Assembly (NCBI GenBank): GCA_016719855.1
Contig: JADJYH010000002.1
Location: 62,001-126,000, forward strand
Reading direction: 5' to 3'
Source: Saprospiraceae bacterium
GTDB taxonomy: Bacteria; Bacteroidota; Bacteroidia; Chitinophagales; Saprospiraceae
Length of the DNA: 64,000 bases
Under the pieces are notes generated by a model. It saw only the letters and a list, made by a program, of their open reading frames with translations, made no database searches and had not been told where the DNA came from. Below are positions 8,675-19,688 of the stretch, in pieces. Both the position numbers and the translations under genes were made by a program. How positions within the stretch are numbered: the stretch's first letter is position 1; each line of letters starts with the position of its first letter.

Positions 8675-9232
8675 ATGCGAAAAATCGTGGTAGCAGTGGC
8701 AGGTTCGAGTGGTTCTATCTACGCCAAAGTCCTCTTTGACCGACTGGTGCAAATAAAGTCGCAGTGGGCTGCCGTGGGTGTGGTGATGAGCAAAAACGCC
8801 CGGCTCAACTGGCAATTGGAGCTTGGCAACGAAAGCTTCCGAGATTATGCGTTCGATGTGTACGAAAAGGATAATTTTGCCGCCCCGTTCGCATCCGGCT
8901 CGGCCAAATACGACACCATGGTCGTTTGTCCCTGCTCGATGGGCACATTGGGGCGCATCGCTGCTGGCATCTCCGACGACCTGCTCACCCGTGCTGCCGA
9001 CGTGGTTTTAAAAGAGCGACGCCGCCTGATTTTGGTGCCAAGGGAAACGCCGTTCAGCCTCATCCACCTGCGCAACATGGTAACAATCACGGAAGCAGGG
9101 GGTATTATTTGTCCGGCCATTCCGTCGTTTTACAGCGGGCCGTCAAGCATGGAAGCCCTTGCTGCCACGGTGGTGGATAGGCTGCTGGATTTAGCCGGTT
9201 TTGAACTGGAAACATACAGGTGGGGGGAGTGA
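8675..9232 (+). CDS. ubiX: UbiX-type flavin prenyltransferase
   Basis: This 185-residue protein opens with IVVAVAGSSGSIYAK, the FMN-binding glycine/serine motif of UbiX. It also has VVCPCSMGTLGRIAAGISDDLLTRAADV and RRLILVPRETPFSLIHLRNM, both diagnostic of the family. UbiX makes prenylated FMN for UbiD-type decarboxylases. No ubiD gene is in the window. The length is normal and no lesions are seen. The RluA-type gene follows closely in the same direction, so the two may be cotranscribed. Confidence 0.9.
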   Translation: MRKIVVAVAGSSGSIYAKVLFDRLVQIKSQWAAVGVVMSKNARLNWQLELGNESFRDYAFDVYEKDNFAAPFASGSAKYDTMVVCPCSMGTLGRIAAGISDDLLTRAADVVLKERRRLILVPRETPFSLIHLRNMVTITEAGGIICPAIPSFYSGPSSMEALAATVVDRLLDLAGFELETYRWGE

Positions 9233-9278
9233 GCAGGTGCTTACTTTTCCTTTGAACCTTTTCCTTTTTACTTTTGAA

Positions 9279-10019
9279 ATGAAGCTACAAATAGAAATAG
9301 TGTACGAGGACGACGACCTCGTCGTGGTGAACAAACCCGCCAACCTGCTCACCATCCCCGACCGTCATTCGGCGGACAAGCCCAATTTGTACCACATGCT
9401 TGGCAACGAGTTTGGTAAAATTTTCACCGTTCACCGACTCGACCGGGAGACCAGCGGTATTTTGGTTTTTACCAAAACGGAGGAGGCGCACAAGGAGCTT
9501 TCCAAACAGTTCATGGACAGGACGGTGGAGAAAATCTACTTCGCCCTGGTGGAAGGCGTGATGCACCAGCAGGAGGGGCTGATTGACAAGCCGCTTGGTC
9601 CGCACCCGACCCATCCTGAGAAAATGGCCGTCGTGCATGGTGGAAAACCATCCCGAACCAACTACAAGGTGACGGAGACTTTCAAGAATTTCACCTTCAT
9701 CGAGTGCAGCATTGAAACGGGACGGACGCACCAAATCAGGGTTCACCTTCATACCATCGGCTATCCATTGGCGGTTGATGCGCTCTACGGTCGGCAGAGT
9801 TCCTTTATGCTTTCAAAGGTGAAATTGCGGCGGTTCAAACTGAGCAAATTCGAAGAAGAGGAGCGCCCTCTCATGTCACGTACCACGCTCCATGCTGGGA
9901 AATTGGTGTTCAACCACCCCACCACTGGCGAACGAATGACAATCCAAGCCGATTTGCCGAAGGACTTCGGGGCAGTCATCAATCAGCTTCGGAAATGGGG
10001 GAAGGGGGTTGAGAATTGA
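9279..10019 (+). CDS. RluA-family RNA pseudouridine synthase
   Basis: This protein of about 246 residues lacks an S4 domain and consists of the catalytic domain only. The family signature FTVHRLDRETSGILVF (catalytic Asp in HRLDRETSG) is intact, and the GRTHQIRVHL motif follows. It converts specific uridines in rRNA or tRNA to pseudouridine; the target site is not predictable. I chose the ATG at 9279 (MKLQIEIVYEDDDLVVVNKP) because the upstream in-frame sequence overlaps the end of ubiX and is unlike the family. The inserted IS4 element starts 8 bases after its stop. Confidence 0.88.
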   Translation: MKLQIEIVYEDDDLVVVNKPANLLTIPDRHSADKPNLYHMLGNEFGKIFTVHRLDRETSGILVFTKTEEAHKELSKQFMDRTVEKIYFALVEGVMHQQEGLIDKPLGPHPTHPEKMAVVHGGKPSRTNYKVTETFKNFTFIECSIETGRTHQIRVHLHTIGYPLAVDALYGRQSSFMLSKVKLRRFKLSKFEEEERPLMSRTTLHAGKLVFNHPTTGERMTIQADLPKDFGAVINQLRKWGKGVEN

Positions 10020-10027
10020 AAAAGGAG

Positions 10028-11238
10028 AATTAGGGGTGTTCGGAAGATTTTGAGTTGTTTTTGGATATACGTTTTCACGGTAGTTCTTTGACAAAAATGG
10101 ATTTAGCGATATTTAGCAAAATCACATAGAATGGCAAAGTGAAAGATTTACAAACGAGGCAAGTACGGGTTGATTACCTGCTTGCTCTCATAGGGATGTC
10201 CTGTATCGAGGACATAGCTGTTGAGCTTGAGGCAGACAAATGGTTAGCCAAACTGAAGACGCCTATTGTGTTCAAACTGGTGCTCTACAGCTTGTTGGAT
10301 ACCGAACGCCTCAACCTTCAGGTAATGGAGGCGAACTACGCCTCACCTGTTTTCAAGGCGATGGAAAAGACCTCTGCTTGTATGACAAGGCCCGGAGGGT
10401 ACTTGCGGAACACTTTGACGACAAACAGTTGGCCCGGTACAACGTCAAGCGTTACGACTCCACTATGAAAGCGGTGTTCAGCCACCTGCTCGAAGGCATG
10501 AAGGTGGGCAATACCAGCAAGAAAAAGAAGCAGGTCAAAATCACCACCGAACGCCAAAACGGTTTCCAAGTGGTTTTTTCCTGCCATAAGGACCAGGCGC
10601 ACCTGAACGAGGAGGTTGCCCTCAAGGAACCCATCTAGGGCTCCAAGCACGGGAAGGACGACCTCATGGTGTTCGATAGGGGGCTCAAGGGCATGGACAC
10701 ATTCGTTGGGTTCAAAGAGAAGTTCAAGTTCGTCACCCGGCTCCACGACAAGAACCGTAACAAGTTGCTGCGCATGCACCACGAAGTAGGTGCGGAGGAG
10801 CACGAAACGCTTGAGTTCGTGCAAGACAGCATCGTGTACCAGTATGGCGGCGGGAGGACGGGAAAAAGTCTTCTTATTGACCAACATCCTTGACTTGCCC
10901 GCAGAAATGGTCGGTGCGGTATACCGGCACAGGTTGCAAATCGAAGTTTTTTTCCGCTTCTTGAAGCAGGAGGTGAACCTCACCACTTTGTGTGCAACAA
11001 TGTCAACGCTATCCAAGTGTTGATTTACTGTACCCCCATAACAGTGATGCTCATCTTGGTCTACAAGAAAAAAATGGCGTCACCTCTTATAAAATCGCTA
11101 AAATCCAATTTTTCAAAGTACTTGAGGCTGCAATCCTTCTAGCCATGACCGAAACGCAAGAAGGACTAAGCTGATTTAGACAAAGCTTGAAAAAATACAT
11201 TCAAAAAGAATAATCAAATCTTTCGAACACCCCTAATT
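10028..11238 (+). mobile_element. IS4-family insertion sequence, decayed
   Basis: The ends 10028-10050 and 11216-11238 are inverted repeats of 23 bp with one mismatch (starting AATTAGGGGTGTTCG). Between them lies about 1.2 kb holding one broken transposase. No unambiguous target-site duplication is visible because both flanks are AT-rich and repetitive. The element sits between the RluA-type gene and transketolase and interrupts no gene. Confidence 0.8.
10097..11174 (+). pseudogene. IS4-type DDE transposase, multiply frameshifted
   Basis: Pieces in different frames add up to an IS4-type transposase: IGMSCIEDIAVELEADKW at the N-terminus, MVFDRGLKGMDTFV with the second catalytic Asp, and YRHRLQIEVFFRFLKQ. 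The last piece has exactly the Y(2)R(3)E(6)K signature of the family, with its catalytic Glu. A further segment, VNAIQVLIYC, lies in yet another frame. At least four frame changes and an in-frame stop (TAG at about 10636) show that it can no longer encode an active enzyme, even though the inverted ends remain. Confidence 0.8.
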
Positions 11239-11262
11239 TTCAATTTTCAATTTTCAATTCAA
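11239..11262 (+). repeat. TTTTCAA spacer array before transketolase
   Basis: CAATTTTCAATTTTCAATTC lies immediately before the ATG at 11263. Near-identical arrays precede the starts at 18678 and 26846. It contains no Shine-Dalgarno sequence and is pyrimidine/A-rich. Confidence 0.5.
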
Positions 11263-13283
11263 ATGTCCAATCTTTCCCTTCGCTGCGCCGACAACATTCG
11301 CATCCTTGCTGCATCCATGGTCGAAAAAGCCAAATCCGGCCACCCTGGTGGCCCGATGGGTGGTGCCGATTTCATCCATGTGCTATATTCCGAATTCCTC
11401 AACTTCGACCCAACTGACATGGCATGGCCGCTGCGTGACCGCTTTTTCCTAGACGCCGGGCACATGTCTGCCATGCTCTACGCACAACAGACCCTGCTCG
11501 GAAAATACTATATGGACGACATCAAAAACTTCAGGCAGTGGGGCAGCCCGACGCCCGGCCACCCGGAACTCGACGTGCAGCGTGGCATCGAAAATACGAG
11601 CGGGCCGCTTGGCCTCGGCCATGCATTCGGCATAGGAGCGGCCATTGCGGAGCGCTTCCTGGCGGCAAGGTTTGGTGAAACCGTTGCGCACAAAACCTAT
11701 CTATACATTTCCGATGGCGGGGTGCAGGAAGAGATTTCGCAAGCAGCCGGGCGCATCGCTGGTCACCTTGGGCTGGGCAACATCGTCATGTTTTATGACG
11801 CCAACGACATCCAGCTTTCCACCGAAGTGGACGACGTGACCAGCGAGGATACTGCCAAAAAATACGAGGCTTGGAACTGGCACGTGCTTACAATTCCTGG
11901 CAACGATCACGATGCCATCCGCTCCGCAATCAGGGCTAGTTTGGCAGAAACGCAACGCCCAACGCTCATCATCGGCAAAACGCTGATGGGCCTAGGTACA
12001 AGGAAAGCGGACGGCAGCATGTTCGAGGGAGAGGTGGAACTTCACGGCCAACCGCTCACGGGCGCTGGCGGTTCTTTTGAAAAAACAGTGGAGGGACTTG
12101 GCGGCGATCCATCCAACCCGTTCCAAGTTTTCCCGGAGGTTGCGGAGAACTACGCCGCCATTTTGGAACAAAAGAAAACAGCCGCCAAAAAGCGCAAGAC
12201 TGCCTTCAAATCTTGGGCAAAGGAGAACCCGGCATTGGCCGAAAAATTTGCCTTTTTCAAACTGGTAAGCTGCCCGACATCGACTGGGCAGCGATTCAAA
12301 CCAAGCCCAACGACGCTACCCGCAACGCATCCAGTGCCGTGCTCGGCTACTTGGGGGGCAAGGTGGAAAACATGATTGTCTCGTCCGCTGACCTCAGTAA
12401 CAGCGACAAAACAGACGGCTTTTTGAAAAAGACCACGGCCTTCAGGCGTCATGATTTCAGCGGCGCTTTCCTGCAAGTGGGCGTCTCTGAACTGACGATG
12501 GCAGCGCTGTCCGTAGGAATGTCGCTTCACGGTGGGGTTATTCCAGCTTGCGCAACATTTTTCGCTTTCAGCGACTACATGAAGCCCGCCATACGGGTGG
12601 CCGCCCTGATGGAGACACCCGTTGTTTTCCTCTGGACGCACGATGCCTTCCGGGTCGGCGAGGACGGCCCGACGCACCAGCCCATCGAACAGGAGGCACA
12701 GCTCCGGTTGTTGGAGCAGTTGAAAAACCACAGCGGCCGTAATGCCCTGCTCGCTCTTCGCCCCGCCGATGGAGCAGAGACTGTTGTTGCTTGGCGCTTG
12801 GCACTCGAAAACCGCAATTCACCGACCGGTCTGATTTTCAGCCGCCAAGGTGTGAACGACATTCCCACCACCAACCAATCGGAGACAGCGAAAGGCGCCT
12901 ACATCGTGCAGGACTGCGAAGGGAAGCCGGACATAGTGCTGGTGGCCAATGGCTCGGAAGTAGCGACTTTAGTTGCTGGAGCTGAAATTTTGCGGAGCGA
13001 AAAAGGGCTGAAAGTGAGGGTGGTGTCAGCACCATCGGAGGGCTTGTTCCGCAACCAATCCCAGAAGTACCAGAAGGCTGTGCTGCCTGGAAATGTGCCA
13101 ACTTTTGGCCTCACGGCTGGCCTGCCAAGCACGCTTCGTGGCCTCGTCGGCGACCGTGGCAAGGTGTGGGGGCTGAGTCATTTTGGCTACTCGGCACCGT
13201 TCAAAGTGCTGGACGAGAAGTTCGGGTTTACGGGTGAGAACGTGGCGACGCAGGTTTGTAAACTGTTGAAAATCAAGGAGTGA
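11263..13283 (+). CDS. tkt: Transketolase, one frame change
   Basis: This thiamine-diphosphate enzyme of the pentose phosphate pathway transfers two-carbon units between sugar phosphates. The N-terminal pyrophosphate domain has SGHPGGPMGGADF and the ThDP/metal motif SDGGVQEE. The middle domain has TPVVFLWTHDAFRVGEDGPTH, followed by a C-terminal domain ending KLLKIKE. The frame breaks at about 12253-12264, between AFFKL and GKLPDIDW. Adding one base restores 673 residues, the normal length. The central catalytic regions lie on both sides of the break and look intact, so the gene is probably functional in the organism. Confidence 0.9.
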
Positions 13284-13340
13284 AATGATGATTTGGCGTT
13301 CTTGCCCAAGGGTTGTATTTTTGTGAAAAAGCAATAAATC

Positions 13341-13481
13341 ATGACAGTTTCAGAATTGCAAAACAACATTATCCGAATGGTCATTGATTCCTGGACGATT
13401 AGTAAGGTGCTCGAGGGGACAATTCATCAAATTCTTCAAGTCAAATCAGCCAGAAACAGACTGGTATGGACAGAGATTTAA
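13341..13481 (+). CDS. Short ORF, possible antitoxin remnant
   Basis: An ATG at 13341 opens a 46-residue frame beginning MTVSELQNNIIRMVID. This resembles the start of small Bacteroidota antitoxin-like proteins, but the rest is short and the following 370 bases have no intact partner. It may be the decayed start of a toxin-antitoxin pair. Evidence is weak. Confidence 0.2.
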   Translation: MTVSELQNNIIRMVIDSWTISKVLEGTIHQILQVKSARNRLVWTEI

Positions 13482-13857
13482 TCATTGAAAGGAAATGATT
13501 AGACCAAAGTCAAAGGATCGGTAAAATGGAGAGTTGCATGCAGAACGAGACTGGTAAATGCAAACCATCCATCCTAAAAGGGTTGACGATGAAGCCTTTA
13601 ACTAGCCGACAAGGGATTCAATTTCGGCCTTGCTCATGTTTCTTCTGAAAACCGCCGAAAAGGAATAAGTCCTAAGCGAAAATGGTGAGCACTACCGAAA
13701 CAATGTGAAGTTTTTGAAGCTATGCCAATTTTCCCAAAACAAACACAGGAGATGTCATTTCCAAGCATTATTCAGCTCACCTATTGAATTCGTAGAAATA
13801 CCATTGATCCTCTCCTTCATTTACAACCCGCTTTTACAAAGCGTCATAACAGCAACT
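13482..13857. other. Intergenic, no gene seen
   Basis: The sequence has scattered stops in all frames and no recognisable motif. It may include remains of the partner of the short ORF just upstream. Confidence 0.35.
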
Positions 13858-14715
13858 ATGAAACTCCTCCGCCACGGCACCCCCTCCCAAGAAAAACCTG
13901 GCATCCAACTCCCCGACGGTACTCGCCTCGATGTGAGCGCCTTCGGCCAAGATTTCGATGAAAAATTTTTCGCAGAAAACGGCCTGAAAAATCTGGAACT
14001 TGGCTGAAAAAAGCCAATCAAACTGCCCGATCGTCAGCCCAAAAACAAGGCTTGGTGCACCGATTGGCCGCCCCTCTAAAATCATCTGCATCGGCCTAAA
14101 CTACTCTGACCATGCCAAGGAAAGCGGCATGACCCTGCCCACCGACCCCATCATTTTTTTTAAGTCAACCACTGCAGGTTGCGGCCCGAACGATCAGGTC
14201 ATCATCCCAAAAAACAGTGAAAAAACGGACTGGGAAGTGGAGCTGGCCGTGGTGATTGGCAAAAAAGCCAGCTACGTCGAGGAAGCTGAGGCCATGGACT
14301 ACGTGGCGGGCTATCTGCTCCACAACGACATTAGCGAGCGAGCTTTCCAACTCGAACGTCAAGGTCAGTGGGTAAAGGGCAAAAGCGCCGATACCTTTGC
14401 GCCACTCAGGCCGTTCCTCGCTACTACGGACGAAATTCCCGACCCGCACAGCCTGAATGTTTGGCTCAAAGTCAATGGCGAGCGCCTCCAAAAAAGCAAC
14501 ACCTGCAACCTCGTTTTCAAAATCCCCAATTGGTGAGTTACATCAGCCAGTTCATGACGCTGCTTCCGGGTGACGTGATTTCGACTGGTACGCCTGCTGG
14601 CGTCGGGCTTGGCCTAAACCCACCCCGCTACCTAAAGCCGGGGGATGTCATGGAACTTGGCATTGATGGACTTGGGGTGCAGCGGCAGGTGGCCATTGCA
14701 TATCAGCGCTTTTGA
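13858..14715 (+). CDS. Fumarylacetoacetate hydrolase family protein, two frame changes
   Basis: The core reads IICIGLNYSDHAKESG, FFKSTTAGCGP, DWEVELAVVIGKKA and GYLLHNDISERAFQLER. These are the metal-binding and catalytic blocks of the FAH fold, with the E-x-E in the third block. It ends with VSYISQFMTLLPGDVISTGTPAGVG, which closes the active site. Such enzymes cleave or isomerise 2-oxo acids, for example acylpyruvate or 2-hydroxyhepta-2,4-diene-1,7-dioate; the substrate is not clear. Frame changes at about 13995-14005 and 14524-14535 cancel out, leaving a 285-residue protein of normal length. I start at ATG 13858 (MKLLRHGTPSQEKPG). Confidence 0.85.
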
Positions 14716-14936
14716 ACGCCAGTTTCTTTTCACTATCAAACACGGCGCTTTGTACCCAGCATTTCTGCGCTGGTGTTAAATCTCCATTCCTTTTCCGCCG
14801 GGGCCATTATTTTCTTCGGAAAATTCATTCCTTTGTAAAACAAAGCCCCTCAATTCTGTTAAAACTTAGCATTTGGGTCAATTTATTAATGTTCGGCTAC
14901 GTTTAGTTGAGCTAACCACGACCGTAGAATTTCACT

Positions 14937-17900
14937 ATGCGATTGCTGAAAACGCCTTTTTTTGTGCTACTCTTGCTGTTGCCGCTATTGCTGGAGGCAC
15001 AGTCGCTTTTTCCCATTAAAAAGGATAAAAAATGGGGCCTGATGAATGCCGAAGGCCGCTTGGTTCAACAGCCAGTGTACGATGCCATTGGTGAGTTCAA
15101 GCAATTTGGATATGCCACCATGCAGCGGAAGGGTAGGGTAGGGCTGCTCAATTCCGAAGGCACGGAAATCGTGCCACCCAACTACGAAGACCTGAAACCC
15201 TTGGACAGTACGTTGATTTCTGTGATGGAAAAAGGTGCATGGAAGGTCATCAACTTGGAAGGGAAGGTTGTTTTGGCAGCCGGTTACGACCAAGTGGAGG
15301 TGCTGAGGGGAAGAAAGCAAACTGGCGCAGTGCAGTCTATGGCTTTTCTTTCCTTTAAGATTGATAAAAAATGGGGCATCGTCAACGAAAAAGGTGCGGT
15401 CATTGCCTCTCCTCGGTTTGATGAGGTTTCGTTGTTCAAAAATTTGCCACAAGGCGTGACAACCAGCTATTTTCAAACAAAAACTGACGGTCTCCTGGGC
15501 CTGCTCCTGCCAAGTGGTCTTGAACTGCTGACACCTCAAGCCAACGAAATCAGGGTCTGGAACGGGAACTTGATTTTTTACGAAAAATTCCAAAAATGGG
15601 GTGCTGTAAACCAGCATGGGCAGCCCATCCTCGACAATATCTACGAGCAATTCAGCAGCCTATCTGCCAATTTCCTGAAGCTCGTTTCCAACAACAAAGC
15701 CTATCTTTTTTCGCTGGTCTATAACAACCTAATAACCAATGGGGAATACGAGGCATACTATGCCTTCAGCGACGATTTTGTTTTGTGCAAAAAGCAGCAA
15801 CTGCTCGGCCTGATTGACCATTGTGGCAGCTTGGTACTGGGCATCCGCTACAGCGAAATCCAACCGTACAATGGGGAGGCATTTCGGGCAAACATAGATG
15901 GAAAATGGGGCATTGTAACATTGGAAGACCGGGTGCTTATCCCACTTGGTTTCGACTATATTTCACCCATGAAAAATGGCCGCTGCGTGGTCATCCGTGA
16001 CCGAAAATGCGGCGTGACCAACAGCCGTGGAGACGTGATGGTGAACCTCCAATTCGACCGGATTGAGTTGGAGGAAGACCAGGTGAAAGCCTATTCAGGC
16101 GAACAACTAAGCGTTTTCAACTTCGATGGCGAAGGTCAATTGCAGGATGAACGCAATTTCGACAAGCATTTTACCATAAAGGTTTCTAAAGGAAAAGAAA
16201 GTCGCCGTGCATGGCCCGCCGAGACGGACAGCCCTTACCAGTTGGAGAAATTCGAGTGGTTTCACGCAAAAGGCAAGTGGGGACTCCGCCGTTTGGACAA
16301 CGGCAATGTGCAGATTGAGCCGACTTTTCACGAAGTGAAGGTTGAAAAAGAACTTGGCCTTACCCTCGTGGGCATTGAAATGATGCAGGAAATCGAGTTT
16401 GACCGCACCTCCTACCGCTTTGAAATGGGCTACGGGCTGGTGCAAAACGATACGGGATTGCTGGTGCATGAGGTGGATTTGGTGGATATTCGAATGAACG
16501 ATTTTGACCGGGGCTTCCCAGTTGCCCGCTGCCTTTTTACCAACGGGAAGCATGGCTTGGTCAACCGAATCGGCAAGATTATTACAAGGGATTTTGCTTT
16601 CATCGGCGATTTCAGTGGAGGAGTGGCAAGGGCCAGCCAAAAAGGCCGCATGTCCACCACATTGGACAAATCGGCGCTTAACATGGGTTCTCTGCAAGGT
16701 TTTTTGGTGTCCAAGCTTTCCCCGTAACACTGACCGATTATACTCAGCACGACCTCGATATCGACAATAAAGGCGTCCTCACTTGCGACGGTTGCACTTG
16801 GGGTTACTTGGACACCACGGGAACGATGGTGGTGCAACCGCAATTTTCCTTTGCAAAAGATTTTGTCAACCAAGTGGGCATCGTGCAACTGAACAGCCAA
16901 TGGGGCATGGTGGACAACAAGGGCAAGCAACTTTTGCCTTGCCGCTACGACGAGTTGGGTTTCCTTGAAAACACGGAAAACAAGGTGCTTCGGGTTTTCA
17001 AAAAAGAAGAAAGATACGGCCTGATTGATACACTCGGACAATTGACGGTGAGTGCGCAATACGAAAACATCGGCTCGTTCAGCGAGGGCCGATTGGCTGT
17101 GAACCGCAACGGTGTTTGGGGATTTGTGGACCAGAATGGACGTGAGGTCGTACCATGCCGATTTGATGAGGTGGGCGCTTTCAGCGAAGGCTGGGCTGCT
17201 GCTCGATTGGGCAGCAAATGGGGGTATATTGACCGCAACGGTTCGGTTGAACTGGATTTTCAGTTTTCAAAAGCTGGGAAATTCAGCTGTGGACTCGCTC
17301 CGGCCAAAAGGGAAGGGCCTCATTTTGGGTATATTGACCGCAAGGGCAACTGGGTCATTCAGCCCAAGTTTCCAAAGGCGCACGTATTCGATGCTGGCAT
17401 TGCGAAGGTGGAAGAACTGTCCGGGCAGTTCCTGCGCGCCGGCTTGATTGACGCAACAGGCAATTTTATCCTAAAACCCAAGTTTGTCTCGCTCTCAGAT
17501 TTCAATCAGCACGGCCTAGCAGTAGCGGAAATTGGGGGCAATCCCGCAAAATTTGCCTTGGTGAACAGGGCTGGCCAAACCATCACCAGCTTACCTTTTA
17601 GGGATATCGAACCATTTTCCGAGGGTTTGGCCAGGGTGCAGTACCACGATAGTTGGGGTTTTGTGGACACTACTGGAAAGCTGGCGATTGAGGCAGTTTA
17701 CTTCAAGGCAAGCGATTTTTCCGAAGGAAAAGCCGCCGTTTGGCAAGAGGGAAAATGTGGTTTTGTTGATCCTTCGGGCAAATTTGTGGTCGAACCACAG
17801 TTCAGCAAGTGCATGGACTTCAAGGACGGAAAGGCCATCGTTTTCAAGGGCAGCCAACGGGCGGGCCTTATTGATGCCAGCGGGAATTTTATCATCGAAC

Positions 17901-18320
17901 CGGGAATCAACAAACTGTTAGACTTCGCCAATGGCAGGGGACTGGTTCGGGACGACAACTACAAGTTTTACTACATCACCGAGCAATCCCGTTTTTACAA
18001 CGGTTTTTATGAAAAGGCCAGAGAGTATAAACACGGCGTTGCAGTAGTGCAGGTGGACGGCAATTGGGCCATCATCAACCAGCAGGGTATCGAAATCATA
18101 CCGCCCAAGTACGACAAAATTGAGCAGTTTGAAGACGGCTTCGCCAAGGTGCGCATCAAAGGGCTTCAATGGGCTGACCAACCTCCAGGGCGAACTCATC
18201 GTGCAGCCCAGCTACGAGTACATCAGCTATGCAGGCGATGGCCTCTTCCGGGTAGAGCAGGGCGACAAGATCGGCTATTTCGACATGGAGGGGAAATGGG
18301 TTTGGGGGCTGCAGGAGTAG
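14937..18320 (+). CDS. WG-repeat protein with signal peptide, about 1,127 residues
   Basis: After a signal peptide (MRLLKTPFFVLLLLLPLLLE) the protein is an array of about 25 WG repeats, for example KKWGLMNAEGRLVQQPVYDA, GVWGFVDQNGREVVPCRFDE and DSWGFVDTTGKLAIEAVYFK. Each is about 40-50 residues including the linker. WG repeats form beta-hairpin scaffolds whose partners are mostly unknown. It is likely periplasmic or surface-exposed. Two frame changes, at about 16700-16722 (near a T6 run) and 18155-18170, cancel; the true C-terminus is GYFDMEGKWVWGLQE at 18320. Repeats are more regular in the second half than in the first. It is the only gene between the FAH gene and tRNA-Asn. Confidence 0.85.
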
Positions 18321-18420
18321 ATTTAGACTTCAAGAAGGCAGTAAATACAAGGCTTTCATGATAAACAGGAATGAACAGTTGCATTTTATTTAAATTTTTG
18401 AAAAAAAATTCAATTGTGAC

Positions 18421-18452
18421 TTGCAAGTTTTTTCAAAAGTATGATACCTTTG
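18421..18452 (+). promoter_or_regulatory. Promoter of tRNA-Asn
   Basis: TTG at 18421-18423 and TACCTTTG at 18445-18452 are separated by 21 nt, fitting the Bacteroidota primary sigma consensus (TTG, about 19-21 nt, TAnnTTTG). The mature tRNA begins 52 bases downstream. Confidence 0.65.
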
Positions 18453-18503
18453 CGCTCGCCTTTGAAAAAGGGCAAGTTTGAAGAATGATTCAGACTATAA
18501 AAT

Positions 18504-18577
18504 GCCCCCTTAGCTCAGTTGGTTAGAGCGCCGGACTGTTAATCCGTAGGTCTTTGGTTCGAGTCCAAAAGGGGGCG
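18504..18577 (+). tRNA. tRNA-Asn (anticodon GTT)
   Basis: The acceptor arm GCCCCCT pairs with AGGGGGC at 18570-18576, with discriminator G at 18577. The D-arm is TAGCTCAGTTGGTTAGAGC. The anticodon loop CTGTTAA gives anticodon GTT (Asn). The T-arm TTTGGTTCGAGTCCAAA has a perfect stem and the canonical TTCGAGT loop. The CCA end is not encoded. Confidence 0.95.
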
Positions 18578-18581
18578 CAAG

Positions 18582-18608
18582 AAGCCCCGCAGCAATGCGG
18601 GGCTTTTC
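18582..18608 (+). terminator. Rho-independent terminator after tRNA-Asn
   Basis: AAGCCCCGC and GCGGGGCTT form a nine-pair stem with loop AGCAAT, followed by TT. It lies five bases after the tRNA. Confidence 0.8.
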
Positions 18609-18654
18609 TGTTTATGCAACTATAGTTCAAACCATGCAATTGGGAATAATTCTC

Positions 18655-18674
18655 AATTTTCAATTTTCAATTTC
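18655..18674 (+). repeat. TTTTCAA spacer array before PfkB kinase
   Basis: TTTTCAATTTTCAATTTCAA ends 3 bases before the ATG at 18678. It is the same array type as before transketolase and before the gene at 26846. Confidence 0.45.
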
Positions 18675-18677
18675 AAA

Positions 18678-19598
18678 ATGAGCCTACTCACCGTTGGAAC
18701 CGTCGCTTTTGATGACATCGAAACCCCACTTGGCAAAGCCGACAAAATCGTTGGTGGCGCTTGCACCTATATCTCCTTGGCAGCCTCCTATTTTGTTGAT
18801 GGAATCAATCTGGTTTCCGTTATCGGTGACGATTTCCCACAGGATACCCTGGATTTGTTGGCATCCAAAGGGGTCAATCTCGAAGGGCTTCAGGTTAAGC
18901 ACGGCGAGAAATCGTTTTTCTGGGCAGGCCGGTACCATGCCGACATGAACAGCCGGGACACATTGGATACCCAATTGAATGTGCTGGCCGATTTCGACCC
19001 GGTTCTGCCGGAAAGCTACAAAACCAGCGACTTCGTGATGCTGGGCAACCTCACCCCCGACGTTCAAATGCGGGTCATCGAGCAAATGGAAACGAGGCCA
19101 AGGCTCATTGCTATGGACACCATGAATTTTTGGATGAACATTGCCATGGAGCGCCTACTGGAGGTATTGAAGAAGATTGATTGCCTCATCATCAACGACG
19201 AGGAAGCTCGCCAACTAAGCGGCGAACACAGCCTTGTGAAAGCTGCGAATAAGATTTTGGAAATGGGCCCAAAATACCTCGTCATCAAAAAGGGCGAACA
19301 TGGGGCGCTGTTGTTTTATGACGAAAACATTTTCTTCGCTCCAGCGCTGCCGTTGGCCGAAGTTTTTGACCCTACGGGTGCGGGCGACACATTTGCAGGT
19401 GGGTTCATCGGATACCTTGCAAAAAGCGGTGATTTGTCATTTGAGAACATGAAGCGTGCGGTCATTTTTGGCTCCGCAATGGCCTCGTTTTGCGTTGAAA
19501 AATTTGGCATCGAGCGCCTGACGGAGCTTACCCCCCTCGAAATCAAGCAGCGGGTTTCCAAATTTGTTGACTTGGTGAATTTTGATGCGCAGCTTTAA
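18678..19598 (+). CDS. PfkB-family sugar/nucleoside kinase
   Basis: This 306-residue protein opens LLTVGTVAFDDIETP with the substrate-binding GGACTY segment soon after. It carries the PfkB signature DPTGAGDTFAGGFIGYL at about residues 231-247, whose Asp is the catalytic base and whose GAGD forms the anion hole. NDEEARQLSG is the second, weaker signature region. The enzyme phosphorylates a sugar or nucleoside with ATP. The substrate cannot be fixed from sequence alone; similarity in style is to ribokinase/adenosine kinase members. It stands alone after the tRNA terminator. Confidence 0.87.
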   Translation: MSLLTVGTVAFDDIETPLGKADKIVGGACTYISLAASYFVDGINLVSVIGDDFPQDTLDLLASKGVNLEGLQVKHGEKSFFWAGRYHADMNSRDTLDTQLNVLADFDPVLPESYKTSDFVMLGNLTPDVQMRVIEQMETRPRLIAMDTMNFWMNIAMERLLEVLKKIDCLIINDEEARQLSGEHSLVKAANKILEMGPKYLVIKKGEHGALLFYDENIFFAPALPLAEVFDPTGAGDTFAGGFIGYLAKSGDLSFENMKRAVIFGSAMASFCVEKFGIERLTELTPLEIKQRVSKFVDLVNFDAQL

Positions 19599-19688
19599 GT
19601 TTTTCAGGTACGTTCTTTAGGTTAAAATGCAGGGGATTTGTACAGGATTTGTGTTTATCCCGTACTTTGTTGCTAAATAATACACCTA

